Part shown: positions 1 to 6,456 of the stretch, piece by piece
How the letters are laid out: the number at the start of each line of letters is the position of its first letter
Numbering within the stretch: the first letter of the stretch is position 1
Assembly: GCA_016195205.1 (NCBI GenBank)
Contig: JACQAB010000228.1
Location: 1 to 8,596 of the forward strand
Direction of reading: 5' to 3'
Source of the DNA: Pseudomonadota bacterium
GTDB lineage: Bacteria; Pseudomonadota; Alphaproteobacteria; UBA9219; RGZA01
DNA: 8,596 nt
The notes under the pieces: generated by a model
Told to the model about the DNA's origin: nothing
Database searches by the model: none
Seen by the model: only the letters and a program-made list of their open reading frames with translations
Program-made: the position numbers and the translations under genes

Positions 1-589
1 GCAATTCTTTTTCAGTTCTTGGCGTATATCCATTGTAATATTGATCGGCTATTCTTTCCAAACCTTTGCGCCATGGGGCGACAGTGCTTGCCCATACGAT
101 CTTGTATGCTTCACGTTCAGGATCATCCTTGGGCGGTTCCGATGCATCGATTGCCGCATTGGGCAAAATTTTCAAGAGAGTTTCGATCGGAGTTTTAAGA
201 TTTTCCCTGATTGGACGTTGCCCACCCCACATGACGCCGGTGCCTTCATATTCAACGTAAGAAGTATAACCACGACTATTCTCATAGAGGCGATATTGGG
301 ATGGTTGCCATACGCCTATTCTGAATTTGATATTGGGATTTAGGGCTAAGTCATCATTAGGTAATTTTACGAGGCCGCCGCCGCGCACAAATTCTTCAAA
401 GTTCACTTGACTTGCGCCCCCGCTATAAGGCCCTCTTGCGGTTACGTCGCTTTCGGCTTTGATCCCAAGTTTATGGCGCGAATATTCTTCGCCACGTTCG
501 TAGGGCTTAGCCCAAATGATATCGGCAACTGGGGTACTATGACCTCCCATCTCTGTGAGAAGATGAAATTTTTTCTTATTTTCTGACAT
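1..589 (-). CDS. Unrecognised protein, N-terminal 196 residues (runs off the left edge)
   Basis: The minus strand is open from an ATG at 587-589 to the window edge: 196 codons with no stop. The start is preceded by GGAG (plus positions 599-602), nine bases upstream, which is a good ribosome binding site. The product starts MSENKKKFHLLTEMGG and is rich in charged and aromatic residues. It has glycine-rich stretches around residues 53-58 and 69-71, and WGGQRP near 121-126. I see no signal peptide, membrane segment or known catalytic motif, so it looks like a soluble cytoplasmic protein. The DNA is visibly more AT-rich than the core genes to the right, with codons such as AAT, AAA and TTA common, which fits accessory or recently acquired DNA. 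A TATACT sequence (rc of 628-633) could be a -10 box, but no good -35 accompanies it. I do not recognise the family. The plus-strand open frames over this stretch look like shadows. Confidence 0.72.
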   Translation of the reverse strand, partial: MSENKKKFHLLTEMGGHSTPVADIIWAKPYERGEEYSRHKLGIKAESDVTARGPYSGGASQVNFEEFVRGGGLVKLPNDDLALNPNIKFRIGVWQPSQYRLYENSRGYTSYVEYEGTGVMWGGQRPIRENLKTPIETLLKILPNAAIDASEPPKDDPEREAYKIVWASTVAPWRKGLERIADQYYNGYTPRTEKEL

Positions 590-702
590 GTAAAATTTCT
601 CCGGCTTTATTTTTGAAACCAGATCTGAGTATACGAATTAATATGGTTAAAAGAAGCAGAGTTTTACTTTCAATAGTCATTGGTAATCAAGGATTCTTAG
701 TA

Positions 703-728
703 AAGCCTCCACAAGATGGGGGTTTTTT
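703..728 (+). terminator. Orphan rho-independent terminator-like hairpin
   Basis: AAGCCTCC (703-710) pairs with GGGGGTTT (718-725) over eight positions, two of them G-T wobbles, around a 7-base loop. The T run continues to 728, giving six consecutive T after the G tract. The T run makes it a plus-strand terminator; on the other strand the stem is not followed by a T run. No plus-strand gene lies upstream in the window, so it would end either a small RNA or nothing that is still expressed. Confidence 0.4.
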
Positions 729-869
729 AGACGAGGCATCTCTAGTCCGTCCTGGGCACATGCAACCCGGATAAAATCGAGCTTGCGCGGGGAACCTATT
801 ATTTCAGTATAACCTGCCCACAAAAATATTTTCAAAAACCACAAAAATCGAATTATTGAGGTTTTTATT

Positions 870-904
870 GATTTTCTGAAAAACCCCCCCTGTTGTCAGA
901 AATC
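870..904. repeat. Imperfect inverted repeat
   Basis: GATTTTCTGA (870-879) is matched by TCAGAAATC (896-904), whose reverse complement GATTTCTGA differs by one missing T. The 16-base loop contains A and C runs, including C7 at 884-890. Neither side has a proper T run after the stem, so a terminator role is doubtful. It ends 26 bases before copy 1 of the composite repeat. Confidence 0.3.
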
Positions 905-930
905 AGGAAGACGTAGGACTATCCCTATAC

Positions 931-1129
931 CCCCTCCCTTCGGGAGGGGACAAAGGGGAGGGAATTACGTGCGGTCTCTAGAAAAATTTAAGATACCGTT
1001 GAAACAATGAGAGAGACTTGAACCTTGCCCTCCCCCAACCCCTCTCCGCCTACGCTTAAGAAAGCTTCGGCGGACGCGTTCGCCCAGACCCGCCGTAGCC
1101 TCTTGGCGAAGGCGGGCCGAAGGGAGGGG
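931..1129. repeat. Composite GC-rich hairpin repeat, copy 1 (MITE/REP-like)
   Basis: A 199-bp element bounded by perfect 13-bp inverted ends: CCCCTCCCTTCGG at 931-943 and CCGAAGGGAGGGG at 1117-1129. Inside, in order: a terminal hairpin (CCCCTCCC, loop TTC, GGGAGGGG; 931-949); GGGGAGGG (955-962) pairing with CCCTCCCC (1028-1035) around a unique 63-base stretch; then a 72-bp core (1045-1116) of two hairpins, TCCGCC/GGCGGA (1045-1050/1069-1074) and CCCGCC/GGCGGG (1089-1094/1111-1116). A related copy lies at 7671-7837. No flanking target duplication is obvious and no transposase is present. The element starts 39 bp beyond the radical SAM stop codon (1168), where it could also affect the 3' end of that transcript. 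The minus-strand open frame across it (965-1150) is repeat-derived and not counted as a gene. Confidence 0.85.
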
Positions 1130-1167
1130 AGCCGAGTTTGCTTTCCGCAAAAACTTTTCTCTAATTT

Positions 1168-2307
1168 CTAAAACATCTCCATCTGTCTTACATCGGCCGG
1201 CGGGCGTTTGAACTGGCCGTGATCCAGGTAACGCTCTTCCTTGTTCAGGCCGAACTTGTCGCAGGCCAGGCGGTGGCGCTGCGCCAGCATTTTGGCATAG
1301 ACACCGGTGCCGCGCCCGCGCACGCCCCAGTTGGCGTCATACAGCTTGCCGCCGTAAATCTGGCGCAGCAGGCTCAGCACATGTTCGGCGCGGTCGGGGA
1401 AATGCGCGCGCAGCCATTCCTCGAATAAATCCTTCAGCTCCCAAGCCAGGCGCAGAATGGTGAAGCCGGCATGCTTGGCCCCGACGTCGCGCGCGGCTTC
1501 CAGCAGATCTTCAATTTCATGGTCGTTGATGGCGGGGATGATCGGCGCGGTCATGATCGTCACCGGCACGCCGGCCGATGCCAAGCCGCGCATGGTGGCT
1601 AGGCGTTTGTCAGGCCTTGGGGCGCGTGGCTCCATCACCCGGTGGGTTTCCGGATTCAGCGTGCCCAAAGTGACCGCCACGCACACCAGATTACGCTCGG
1701 CCAGCGGCGCCAAAATATCCAGATCGCGCAAAATCAGCGCCGATTTGGTGATGATGGTGAAGGGATGGGAAAATTCGGCCAGAACCTTGATGACTTCACG
1801 CGTTAGCTGGGTTTTGCGCTCCACCGGCTGGTAAACATCGGTATTGGCGCCCACCACGATCAGCTCCGGCTTATAGGAAGGTTTGGAGAGTTCCTTGCGC
1901 AACAATTCCGGCGCGTTGGGCTTGTGATAAATCTTGCTTTCGAAATCAAGGCCCGGCGACAGGCCCAAATAAGCATGCGAGGGACGCGCGTAGCAATAAA
2001 TGCAGCCATGTTCACAGCCGCGATAGGTGTTGATGCTTTGGCTGAAGCCGATATCGGGCGAGTCGTTGCGCGCGATAATGCTGCGGCTGGAATCCAGGCG
2101 CAATTCGGTTTGCAGCGGCTTTTCATCTTCCACTTCTTCTTCGGGCGGGCGCTGCCATCCATCGCTGACGCGATGGGTGGTGAAGCGCTCAAACCGCGAG
2201 GAGGCCTGGCTGCTGACGGCGCCGCGCCCCTTCCGCATCTGCGGAGGAATGATTTCTTCGGAGATGTCGGATTTAACAGGAAGGCCCATGGTAAAAAGGC
2301 CTATCAT
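1168..2307 (-). CDS. PA0069-family radical SAM protein
   Basis: A 379-residue protein resembling the PA0069/SplB-like radical SAM proteins (COG1533), whose substrate is not established as far as I know. The N-terminal part has the family's RKGRGA segment (residues 26-31). The [4Fe-4S] cluster motif CxxxCxxC uses C98, C102 and C105 in YRGCEHGCIYCYARPSH, the form typical of this family. The following TIM-barrel region includes FESKIYHK, VGANTDVYQPVE and the segment ITKSALILRDLDIL. The length is normal for the family. The start is uncertain: the ATG at 2307 lacks a clear ribosome binding site, and a second ATG at 2289 (residue 7) is almost as plausible. It lies 33 bp downstream of the REC-EAL gene on the same strand, so co-transcription is possible. 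The composite repeat lies just past its stop codon. Confidence 0.88.
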   Translation of the reverse strand: MIGLFTMGLPVKSDISEEIIPPQMRKGRGAVSSQASSRFERFTTHRVSDGWQRPPEEEVEDEKPLQTELRLDSSRSIIARNDSPDIGFSQSINTYRGCEHGCIYCYARPSHAYLGLSPGLDFESKIYHKPNAPELLRKELSKPSYKPELIVVGANTDVYQPVERKTQLTREVIKVLAEFSHPFTIITKSALILRDLDILAPLAERNLVCVAVTLGTLNPETHRVMEPRAPRPDKRLATMRGLASAGVPVTIMTAPIIPAINDHEIEDLLEAARDVGAKHAGFTILRLAWELKDLFEEWLRAHFPDRAEHVLSLLRQIYGGKLYDANWGVRGRGTGVYAKMLAQRHRLACDKFGLNKEERYLDHGQFKRPPADVRQMEMF

Positions 2308-2340
2308 ACCATGAAGAACAAATCAAGAACATAATTTAGT

Positions 2341-3564
2341 TCAGGCCAAGCTCTGCTGGCTTTTTTCTTCCGGCGCGGATTCTATTTTGCGCGGGCCGTA
2401 GCGGCGCTTCTGGTAAGGCGGCACCCAGGTATTTTTCCACGCGCCCAGCTTATCGCCCGCCAGCGGTTTGGCGATGGCATAGCCCTGCCCCGCCTCGCAG
2501 CCCAGTTCCGACAGCATGCGGTAATGCCGCGCTGATTCAATTCCTTCGGCGACGCAGGTGAGGTTCATGTTCTTGGCGAGGCCAATCACCGATTTGACGA
2601 TGGCCAGCGCCGCCTGCGAAGTAGGCGCCTCGGACACGAAAGAGCGGTCGATCTTGATCTCGGTGGCCGGCACGCGCTGCAGCCGCGTCAGCGAAGAAAA
2701 CCCCGTGCCGAAATCGTCGATGGAAAGGGGAAAGCCCTTGATGCGCAAGCGGGTAAGGATGTCGAGGGCCTCGACCGCATGGCTCATCGCCGCGCTTTCG
2801 GTAATCTCGACGATGAGTTTCTCGGGCGAGACCTCTTCATGCGCACACAGCGACGCGATGCGATCGGCCAGTTTTTCGTCATACAGGCTGGCGGCCGACA
2901 CATTCACCGACACCGGCAGATCCATGCCTTCGCGCGCCCAGGCCTTCTGCTGCGCCAGCGCCTGACGCATGACGAATTCACCGATCAACTCGGCTAGCGG
3001 GGTGTTTTCGGCCAGGGTGATGATCTGGTCGGTCGGCACCACGCCGCGCTGCGGATGCAACCAGCGTAACAGCGCCTCGGTTCCCACCAGCGCGCCGTTC
3101 TCCAGCGACACCTTGGGCTGGTAGAAAATGAACATTTCCCCATTACGCAGGGCGCGTTCCAGATCCAACAGGTTCAGTGCGGCGGGTTCAGCTTTGCACA
3201 GGGCGGTAAGCCGTTCCTTCAAATCCCCGGCGCGTACCGGCTTCATCAGCGCGCAGGCGATGTTCAGCCCACGCTCGCGGCCCACACGGCGGGCGGCATC
3301 CAGAATGCGCGCATCGAATCCCGAAAGAATGACCACCGGCGCCTGGCAGTTTTCCGAAATCAGCCAGCGCAGCAATTCGATCCCGTCAGTTTCGGGAATA
3401 ACCAGATCCAGCACGATGGCGGTCGGCATCCATTGCTTGAAGGCGTCTTTGAAATCTTCGGCGCGGGTGGTAACGCGCACGTCGAAACCCGCATCTTGCG
3501 CGATGCGCTCGACGAAATTACCGAATTCCGGTTCGTCATCAATGATCAGCAGGCGGTTGGACAA
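2341..3564 (-). CDS. Response regulator with EAL c-di-GMP phosphodiesterase domain (RocR-like architecture)
   Basis: A 407-residue two-domain cytoplasmic protein. The receiver domain (about 1-123) has the acidic pair D9/D10, phospho-acceptor D53 in VLDLVIP, S81 and K108, so it should accept a phosphoryl group. The EAL domain (about 130-385) keeps the residues usually needed for c-di-GMP hydrolysis: E163 in the EAL motif, N221, E253, D283/D284 in DDFGTG, K304, E340 and Q360. It is therefore expected to be active, cutting c-di-GMP to pGpG under control of a sensor kinase that is not in the window. The charged C-terminal tail (about 385-407) looks disordered. The start codon is TTG: the receiver domain begins at once, an in-frame stop lies at 3619-3621, and no ATG or GTG lies between. 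GGAAGAG upstream serves as a modest ribosome binding site. The overall layout is that of RocR; orthology is not claimed. Confidence 0.92.
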   Translation of the reverse strand: MSNRLLIIDDEPEFGNFVERIAQDAGFDVRVTTRAEDFKDAFKQWMPTAIVLDLVIPETDGIELLRWLISENCQAPVVILSGFDARILDAARRVGRERGLNIACALMKPVRAGDLKERLTALCKAEPAALNLLDLERALRNGEMFIFYQPKVSLENGALVGTEALLRWLHPQRGVVPTDQIITLAENTPLAELIGEFVMRQALAQQKAWAREGMDLPVSVNVSAASLYDEKLADRIASLCAHEEVSPEKLIVEITESAAMSHAVEALDILTRLRIKGFPLSIDDFGTGFSSLTRLQRVPATEIKIDRSFVSEAPTSQAALAIVKSVIGLAKNMNLTCVAEGIESARHYRMLSELGCEAGQGYAIAKPLAGDKLGAWKNTWVPPYQKRRYGPRKIESAPEEKSQQSLA

Positions 3565-3698
3565 CGAAGTTCTCTTCCAAAAGCGGCGGGGGCTGTTTCC
3601 GTTTTTAGGGTAAAGAGATTACCAATCCAGGAAGAAACCCTGTGTCCGGTCAAAATTGATTAAGCCGGTATGTTTTCTTACATATAAAGGTATGCAAT

Positions 3699-4490
3699 CT
3701 ATTTCTGTTCTTCGCTCATAATCTTTTTCAGCGCCAGCCAATCCCGCCAGGCCAGGCGCTTATGCGCATTCTGCCGCAATAAATAAGCGGGATGGAACAT
3801 GGGCAGGCACAGGCAGGTGCCTTCGTTTCCGTCGGCATCCCTATAAGGGTAGTTCATCTTCTTGCCGCGCAGCTTGGTAATTCCGTCCTTGGTTTTCAAA
3901 AGGCTTTTCACCGCCACGCCACCCAGGAAAATAAGGACGCGCGGCTTGACCAGCGCGATGTGCCGCTCGATGAACGGCAGGCACGCGGCAATTTCCTGAT
4001 CGGTCGGGCTGCGGTTGCCGGGCGGACGCCAGGGCAGGATGTTGGTGATATAAAATTTCGTGCGGTCCAGCCCGATGAAACCGGCCATGCGGTCCAAAAG
4101 TTTTCCGCTGACGCCCACGAAGGGCAAACCCTGCCGGTCTTCGTCTTCGCCGGGGGCTTCTCCCACCATCATGACGCCGGATTGCGGATGGCCGTCGGCG
4201 AAAACCAGATTCTTGGCGGTTTTTTTCAAAGGGCAGCCTTCGAAGGCGGCCAGTTCGGCCTTCAGCTCTTCCAAGGTTCGCGCCTGCACGCGTGAAGAGA
4301 CGGGCGGAACTTCGGTCATCAGCGCGGCGGGTTTGGGCGGAAGCGCAACTTTGGCAGGCGCGGGCGGCGCATCGGCGCGCAGGGCCTGGGGCGTGTCAGC
4401 AATGGCTTCATCGGCCCCCATGGCCGCCTGCCAGGTGAGGCTTTCCATAAGCTCCCGCGCCGCGTTTGACGAATCTTCCCTGCCGTTCAT
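3699..4490 (-). CDS. Uracil-DNA glycosylase, family-4-like
   Basis: A 263-residue DNA repair enzyme that removes uracil from DNA to start base excision repair. Motif 1 is GEAPGEDEDRQGLPFVG (110-126), motif 2 is FHPAYLLR (232-239), and TNILPWRPPGNRSPT (149-163) is another family-4 signature. The N-terminal part has a conserved-looking patch (WQAAMGADEAIADTP, 20-34), then a proline/alanine-rich linker (about 35-68). Classical family 4 enzymes bind a [4Fe-4S] cluster through CxxC and a later C-x(14-17)-C. Here C86 and C170 are present, but K89 and W154 take the other two positions, so a standard cluster is unlikely. I believe this variant is common in alphaproteobacteria. The ATG at 4490 has no clear Shine-Dalgarno site; Met15 is an alternative with GGGAG very close to it. 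It is divergent from ETF-QO, with the heptad palindrome between them. Confidence 0.9.
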   Translation of the reverse strand: MNGREDSSNAARELMESLTWQAAMGADEAIADTPQALRADAPPAPAKVALPPKPAALMTEVPPVSSRVQARTLEELKAELAAFEGCPLKKTAKNLVFADGHPQSGVMMVGEAPGEDEDRQGLPFVGVSGKLLDRMAGFIGLDRTKFYITNILPWRPPGNRSPTDQEIAACLPFIERHIALVKPRVLIFLGGVAVKSLLKTKDGITKLRGKKMNYPYRDADGNEGTCLCLPMFHPAYLLRQNAHKRLAWRDWLALKKIMSEEQK

Positions 4491-4524
4491 ATACGTAGCT
4501 TATACATGCATCAGTTCTAGGGAA

Positions 4525-4590
4525 AGTAGTGAGTAGTGAGTAATGAGTAATGAAAAATTTACTCACTACTCACTACTCATTACTCACTAC
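4525..4590. repeat. Palindromic heptanucleotide array 1 (AGTRRTG units)
   Basis: Four 7-bp units on the left (AGTAGTG, AGTAGTG, AGTAATG, AGTAATG; 4525-4552) face four inverted units on the right (ACTCACT, ACTCACT, ACTCATT, ACTCACT, then AC; 4561-4590) around an 8-base A/T centre. As a hairpin, nearly all positions pair; the exceptions are A/G variants within the units. It fills more than half of the 120-bp divergent gap between the uracil-DNA glycosylase and ETF-QO and ends 20 bp before the ETF-QO start codon. It resembles the short tandem repeats (STRR) described in cyanobacteria, but folded back on itself. Confidence 0.85.
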
Positions 4591-4610
4591 CAAGAATCGG
4601 CAGGAAAACC

Positions 4611-6263
4611 ATGGTCACCTCTCCGTCCTGGCACCGTGACGACCGCGAAATCATGGAATATGACGTGCTGGTGGTGGGTGCGGGCCCGGCGGGTTTGGCG
4701 GCGGCCATTCGCCTGAAGCAGCTGGCCAAGGAAAAAGGCCAGGAAACTTCCGTCTGCCTGATCGAAAAAGGCGCCGAGGTGGGGGCGCATCTGCTTTCTG
4801 GCGCGGTGCTGGACCCGCGCGCGCTGTTCGAACTGATCCCCGATGCCCTGGCCAAAGGCGCGCCGCTGAACACGCCCGCCAAGGAAGACCGCTTTGTTTT
4901 CCTCACCGAAAAAAGCGCCTTCCGCCTGCCCACCCCGCCGCCCATGCATAATCACGGTAATTATGTGATCAGCCTTGGTGAGCTGGCGAAGTGGCTGGCC
5001 AAGCAGGCCGAAGAGCTGAGCGTGGAAATTTATCCCGGCTTCGCGGGGGCCGAGTTGCTGATCGACAAGGGCCGCGTCTGCGGCGTGGCCACCGGCGACC
5101 AGGGCATCGGCAAGCACGGCAAGAAAACATCCAGCTTCGCCCCGGGCATGGAGCTGGTGGCGAAACAGACCATTTTCAGCGAAGGCTGCCGCGGCTCGCT
5201 CACCAAACAGTTGTTTGAGCGCTTTCGCCTGCGCCAGAGCTGCGATCCGCAAACCTATGGCATCGGCATCAAGGAAATCTGGGAAGTAAAGCCCGAGAAC
5301 CACAAAAGCGGCCTCGTCATGCATACGCTGGGCTGGCCGCTGGACACGGAAACCTATGGTGGTTCCTTCGTTTATCACTACGGCGCCCATCTGGTGGCGA
5401 TCGGTTTCGTGGTGGGCCTCGATTACCGCAATCCCTACCTGTCGCCGTTCGAGGAATTCCAGCGCTTCAAGCATCACCCTGCCATCGCCAAAATGCTGGC
5501 GGGCGGCAAGCGCCTTTCCTATGGCGCGCGGGCGATCTCTGAAGGCGGGTTGCAATCCATTCCCAAACTTTCTTTCCCCGGCGGCGTGCTGGCCGGCGAC
5601 AGCGCGGGGTTCCTCAACGTGCCGCGCATCAAAGGCAACCACACCGCGATGAAATCGGGCATGGTCGCGGCGGAAAGCGTGTTCGCTCATCTGCAATCGG
5701 GCGTTGGCGCGGGCGATGAAGTTACCGTCTATCCAGACAATCTGAAAAAATCCTGGCTATGGAAAGAGCTGTATAAGGTGCGCAACATTCGCCCGGCTTT
5801 CCATTTCGGCCTGTGGCTGGGCATGATTTATTCAGCCATCGACACGCTGCTGATGGGATACGTGCCCTGGACGCTGCATAACCACAATGACTACGATGTG
5901 CTGCGCAAGGCCAAGGACAGCAAAAAAATCGAATACCCAAAACCCGATGGCGTGCTCAGTTTCGACCGCCTGTCTTCCGTGTTTCTTTCCAACACCAACC
6001 ACGCCGAAGACCAGCCCGCGCATCTGGTGCTGCGCGATCCGCAGCTGGCGATCCGCGTGAACTACAACGAATACGCCTCGCCCGAAACGCGTTATTGTCC
6101 TGCCGCCGTTTACGAAATCGTAAGCGAGGCGGCAGGACCCCGCCTGCAGATCAACGCCCAGAACTGCGTGCATTGCAAAACCTGCGACATCAAGGACCCG
6201 CTGCAGAACATCGACTGGAAAACGCCCGAAGGCGGCGGCGGGCCCAATTACGGGGCGATGTGA
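4611..6263 (+). CDS. Electron-transfer flavoprotein:ubiquinone oxidoreductase
   Basis: A 550-residue membrane-associated flavoprotein, full length for the family. It takes electrons from reduced ETF, which collects them from fatty-acid and amino-acid dehydrogenases, and passes them to ubiquinone. The FAD-binding Rossmann motif GAGPAG is at residues 23-28. The C-terminal ferredoxin-like part has the four [4Fe-4S] ligands C496, C519, C522 and C525 (CVHCKTC). A hydrophobic stretch around residues 395-420 fits the peripheral membrane-binding region. The ATG at 4611 is preceded by AGGA at close spacing; the extension before MEYDVLVVGAG is usual in alphaproteobacterial members. The next ATG (4653) is less likely. 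The ETF alpha and beta genes are not in the window. Upstream lies heptad array 1. Downstream it converges on a small gene with a 2-bp gap, and its last codons are repeated at 6523-6544. Symbols such as etfD or fixC are not assigned. Confidence 0.97.
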   Translation: MVTSPSWHRDDREIMEYDVLVVGAGPAGLAAAIRLKQLAKEKGQETSVCLIEKGAEVGAHLLSGAVLDPRALFELIPDALAKGAPLNTPAKEDRFVFLTEKSAFRLPTPPPMHNHGNYVISLGELAKWLAKQAEELSVEIYPGFAGAELLIDKGRVCGVATGDQGIGKHGKKTSSFAPGMELVAKQTIFSEGCRGSLTKQLFERFRLRQSCDPQTYGIGIKEIWEVKPENHKSGLVMHTLGWPLDTETYGGSFVYHYGAHLVAIGFVVGLDYRNPYLSPFEEFQRFKHHPAIAKMLAGGKRLSYGARAISEGGLQSIPKLSFPGGVLAGDSAGFLNVPRIKGNHTAMKSGMVAAESVFAHLQSGVGAGDEVTVYPDNLKKSWLWKELYKVRNIRPAFHFGLWLGMIYSAIDTLLMGYVPWTLHNHNDYDVLRKAKDSKKIEYPKPDGVLSFDRLSSVFLSNTNHAEDQPAHLVLRDPQLAIRVNYNEYASPETRYCPAAVYEIVSEAAGPRLQINAQNCVHCKTCDIKDPLQNIDWKTPEGGGGPNYGAM

Positions 6264-6264
6264 A
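6243..6264. repeat. Direct repeat, copy A (3' end of ETF-QO)
   Basis: The last codons and stop of ETF-QO (PNYGAM, stop TGA) plus one base form a 22-bp segment, found again exactly 280 bp downstream with 20 of 22 identical bases. Together the two copies bracket the small minus-strand gene. Copy A is inside the functional gene. Confidence 0.75.
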
Positions 6265-6265
6265 C

Positions 6266-6451
6266 TTATCGAGGCTTATAATGATCCAGCAGCGCTGAAA
6301 TACTGAAGACTCTAACCGTGCCCATAGCCATAATCTGCCCCGCAGGGTTTCTTCTTATAAGGTCTGCCAGAAATGTATCATTGCCTTGAAACGTTACGAC
6401 AGTTTCATACGTATCCTGCGGCGTGGGAGAAGTGGGGCGCGATGGCATCAT
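6266..6451 (-). CDS. Small uncharacterised protein, 61 residues
   Basis: A minus-strand gene of 61 codons ending TAA at 6266-6268, 2 bp from the ETF-QO stop and convergent with it. The start is set by a near-perfect Shine-Dalgarno AAGGAGG (plus 6457-6463), five A bases before ATG at 6451; a second ATG follows at 6448. The open frame extends further upstream to 6505, but nothing supports that longer start. The product begins MMPSRPTSPTPQDTYETVV, then NDTFLADLIRRNPAGQIMAMG and a hydrophobic patch ending in HYKPR. It has no cysteine, signal peptide or convincing membrane helix. I recognise no family. The strong ribosome binding site and a fitting promoter make a real gene likely. It sits between two copies of the ETF-QO gene end, which suggests it arrived as part of an insertion. 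Confidence 0.6.
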   Translation of the reverse strand: MMPSRPTSPTPQDTYETVVTFQGNDTFLADLIRRNPAGQIMAMGTVRVFSISALLDHYKPR

Positions 6452-6456
6452 TTTTT

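Larger units (their letters stand above)
590..930. other. Non-coding, AT-rich intergenic stretch
   Basis: No convincing gene lies between the start of the left-edge gene and the composite repeat. The stretch holds a plus-strand terminator-like hairpin (703-728), several A/T runs (about 820-880), a run of seven C (884-890) and a weak inverted repeat (870-879 with 896-904). A 20-codon minus-strand frame (677-739) has no good ribosome binding site and is probably chance. The promoter of the left-edge gene should lie in the part closest to 600-660, but I cannot define it. Confidence 0.6.

Noticed and set aside
41..343. Plus-strand 100-codon open frame at the left edge
   Set aside because: It lies antisense to a longer minus-strand frame that has a good ribosome binding site and a sensible protein composition, so it is a shadow.
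628..656. Possible promoter of the left-edge gene (TATACT at rc of 628-633)
   Set aside because: The -10 box is good, but the sequence at the -35 position (CTTCTT) does not match, so it is mentioned only in the gene entry.
677..739. Minus-strand 20-codon frame (MPRLKNPHLVEALLRILDYQ)
   Set aside because: The peptide looks protein-like, but the ATG has no good ribosome binding site, it overlaps the terminator-like hairpin, and it is too short to support alone.
931..1129. CRISPR array or CRISPR-like repeat
   Set aside because: The repeats here are nested palindromes without regular spacers, and no cas gene is in view.
965..1150. Minus-strand open frame of 61 codons over repeat copy 1
   Set aside because: It is the translation of the repeat's hairpins (arginine and glycine rich), has no ribosome binding site, and has no relation to a known family.
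4587..5696. Minus-strand 369-codon open frame within ETF-QO
   Set aside because: It is antisense to a full-length, unmistakable ETF-QO; long antisense frames are expected in GC-rich genes. Its histidine- and alanine-rich composition is typical of such shadows.
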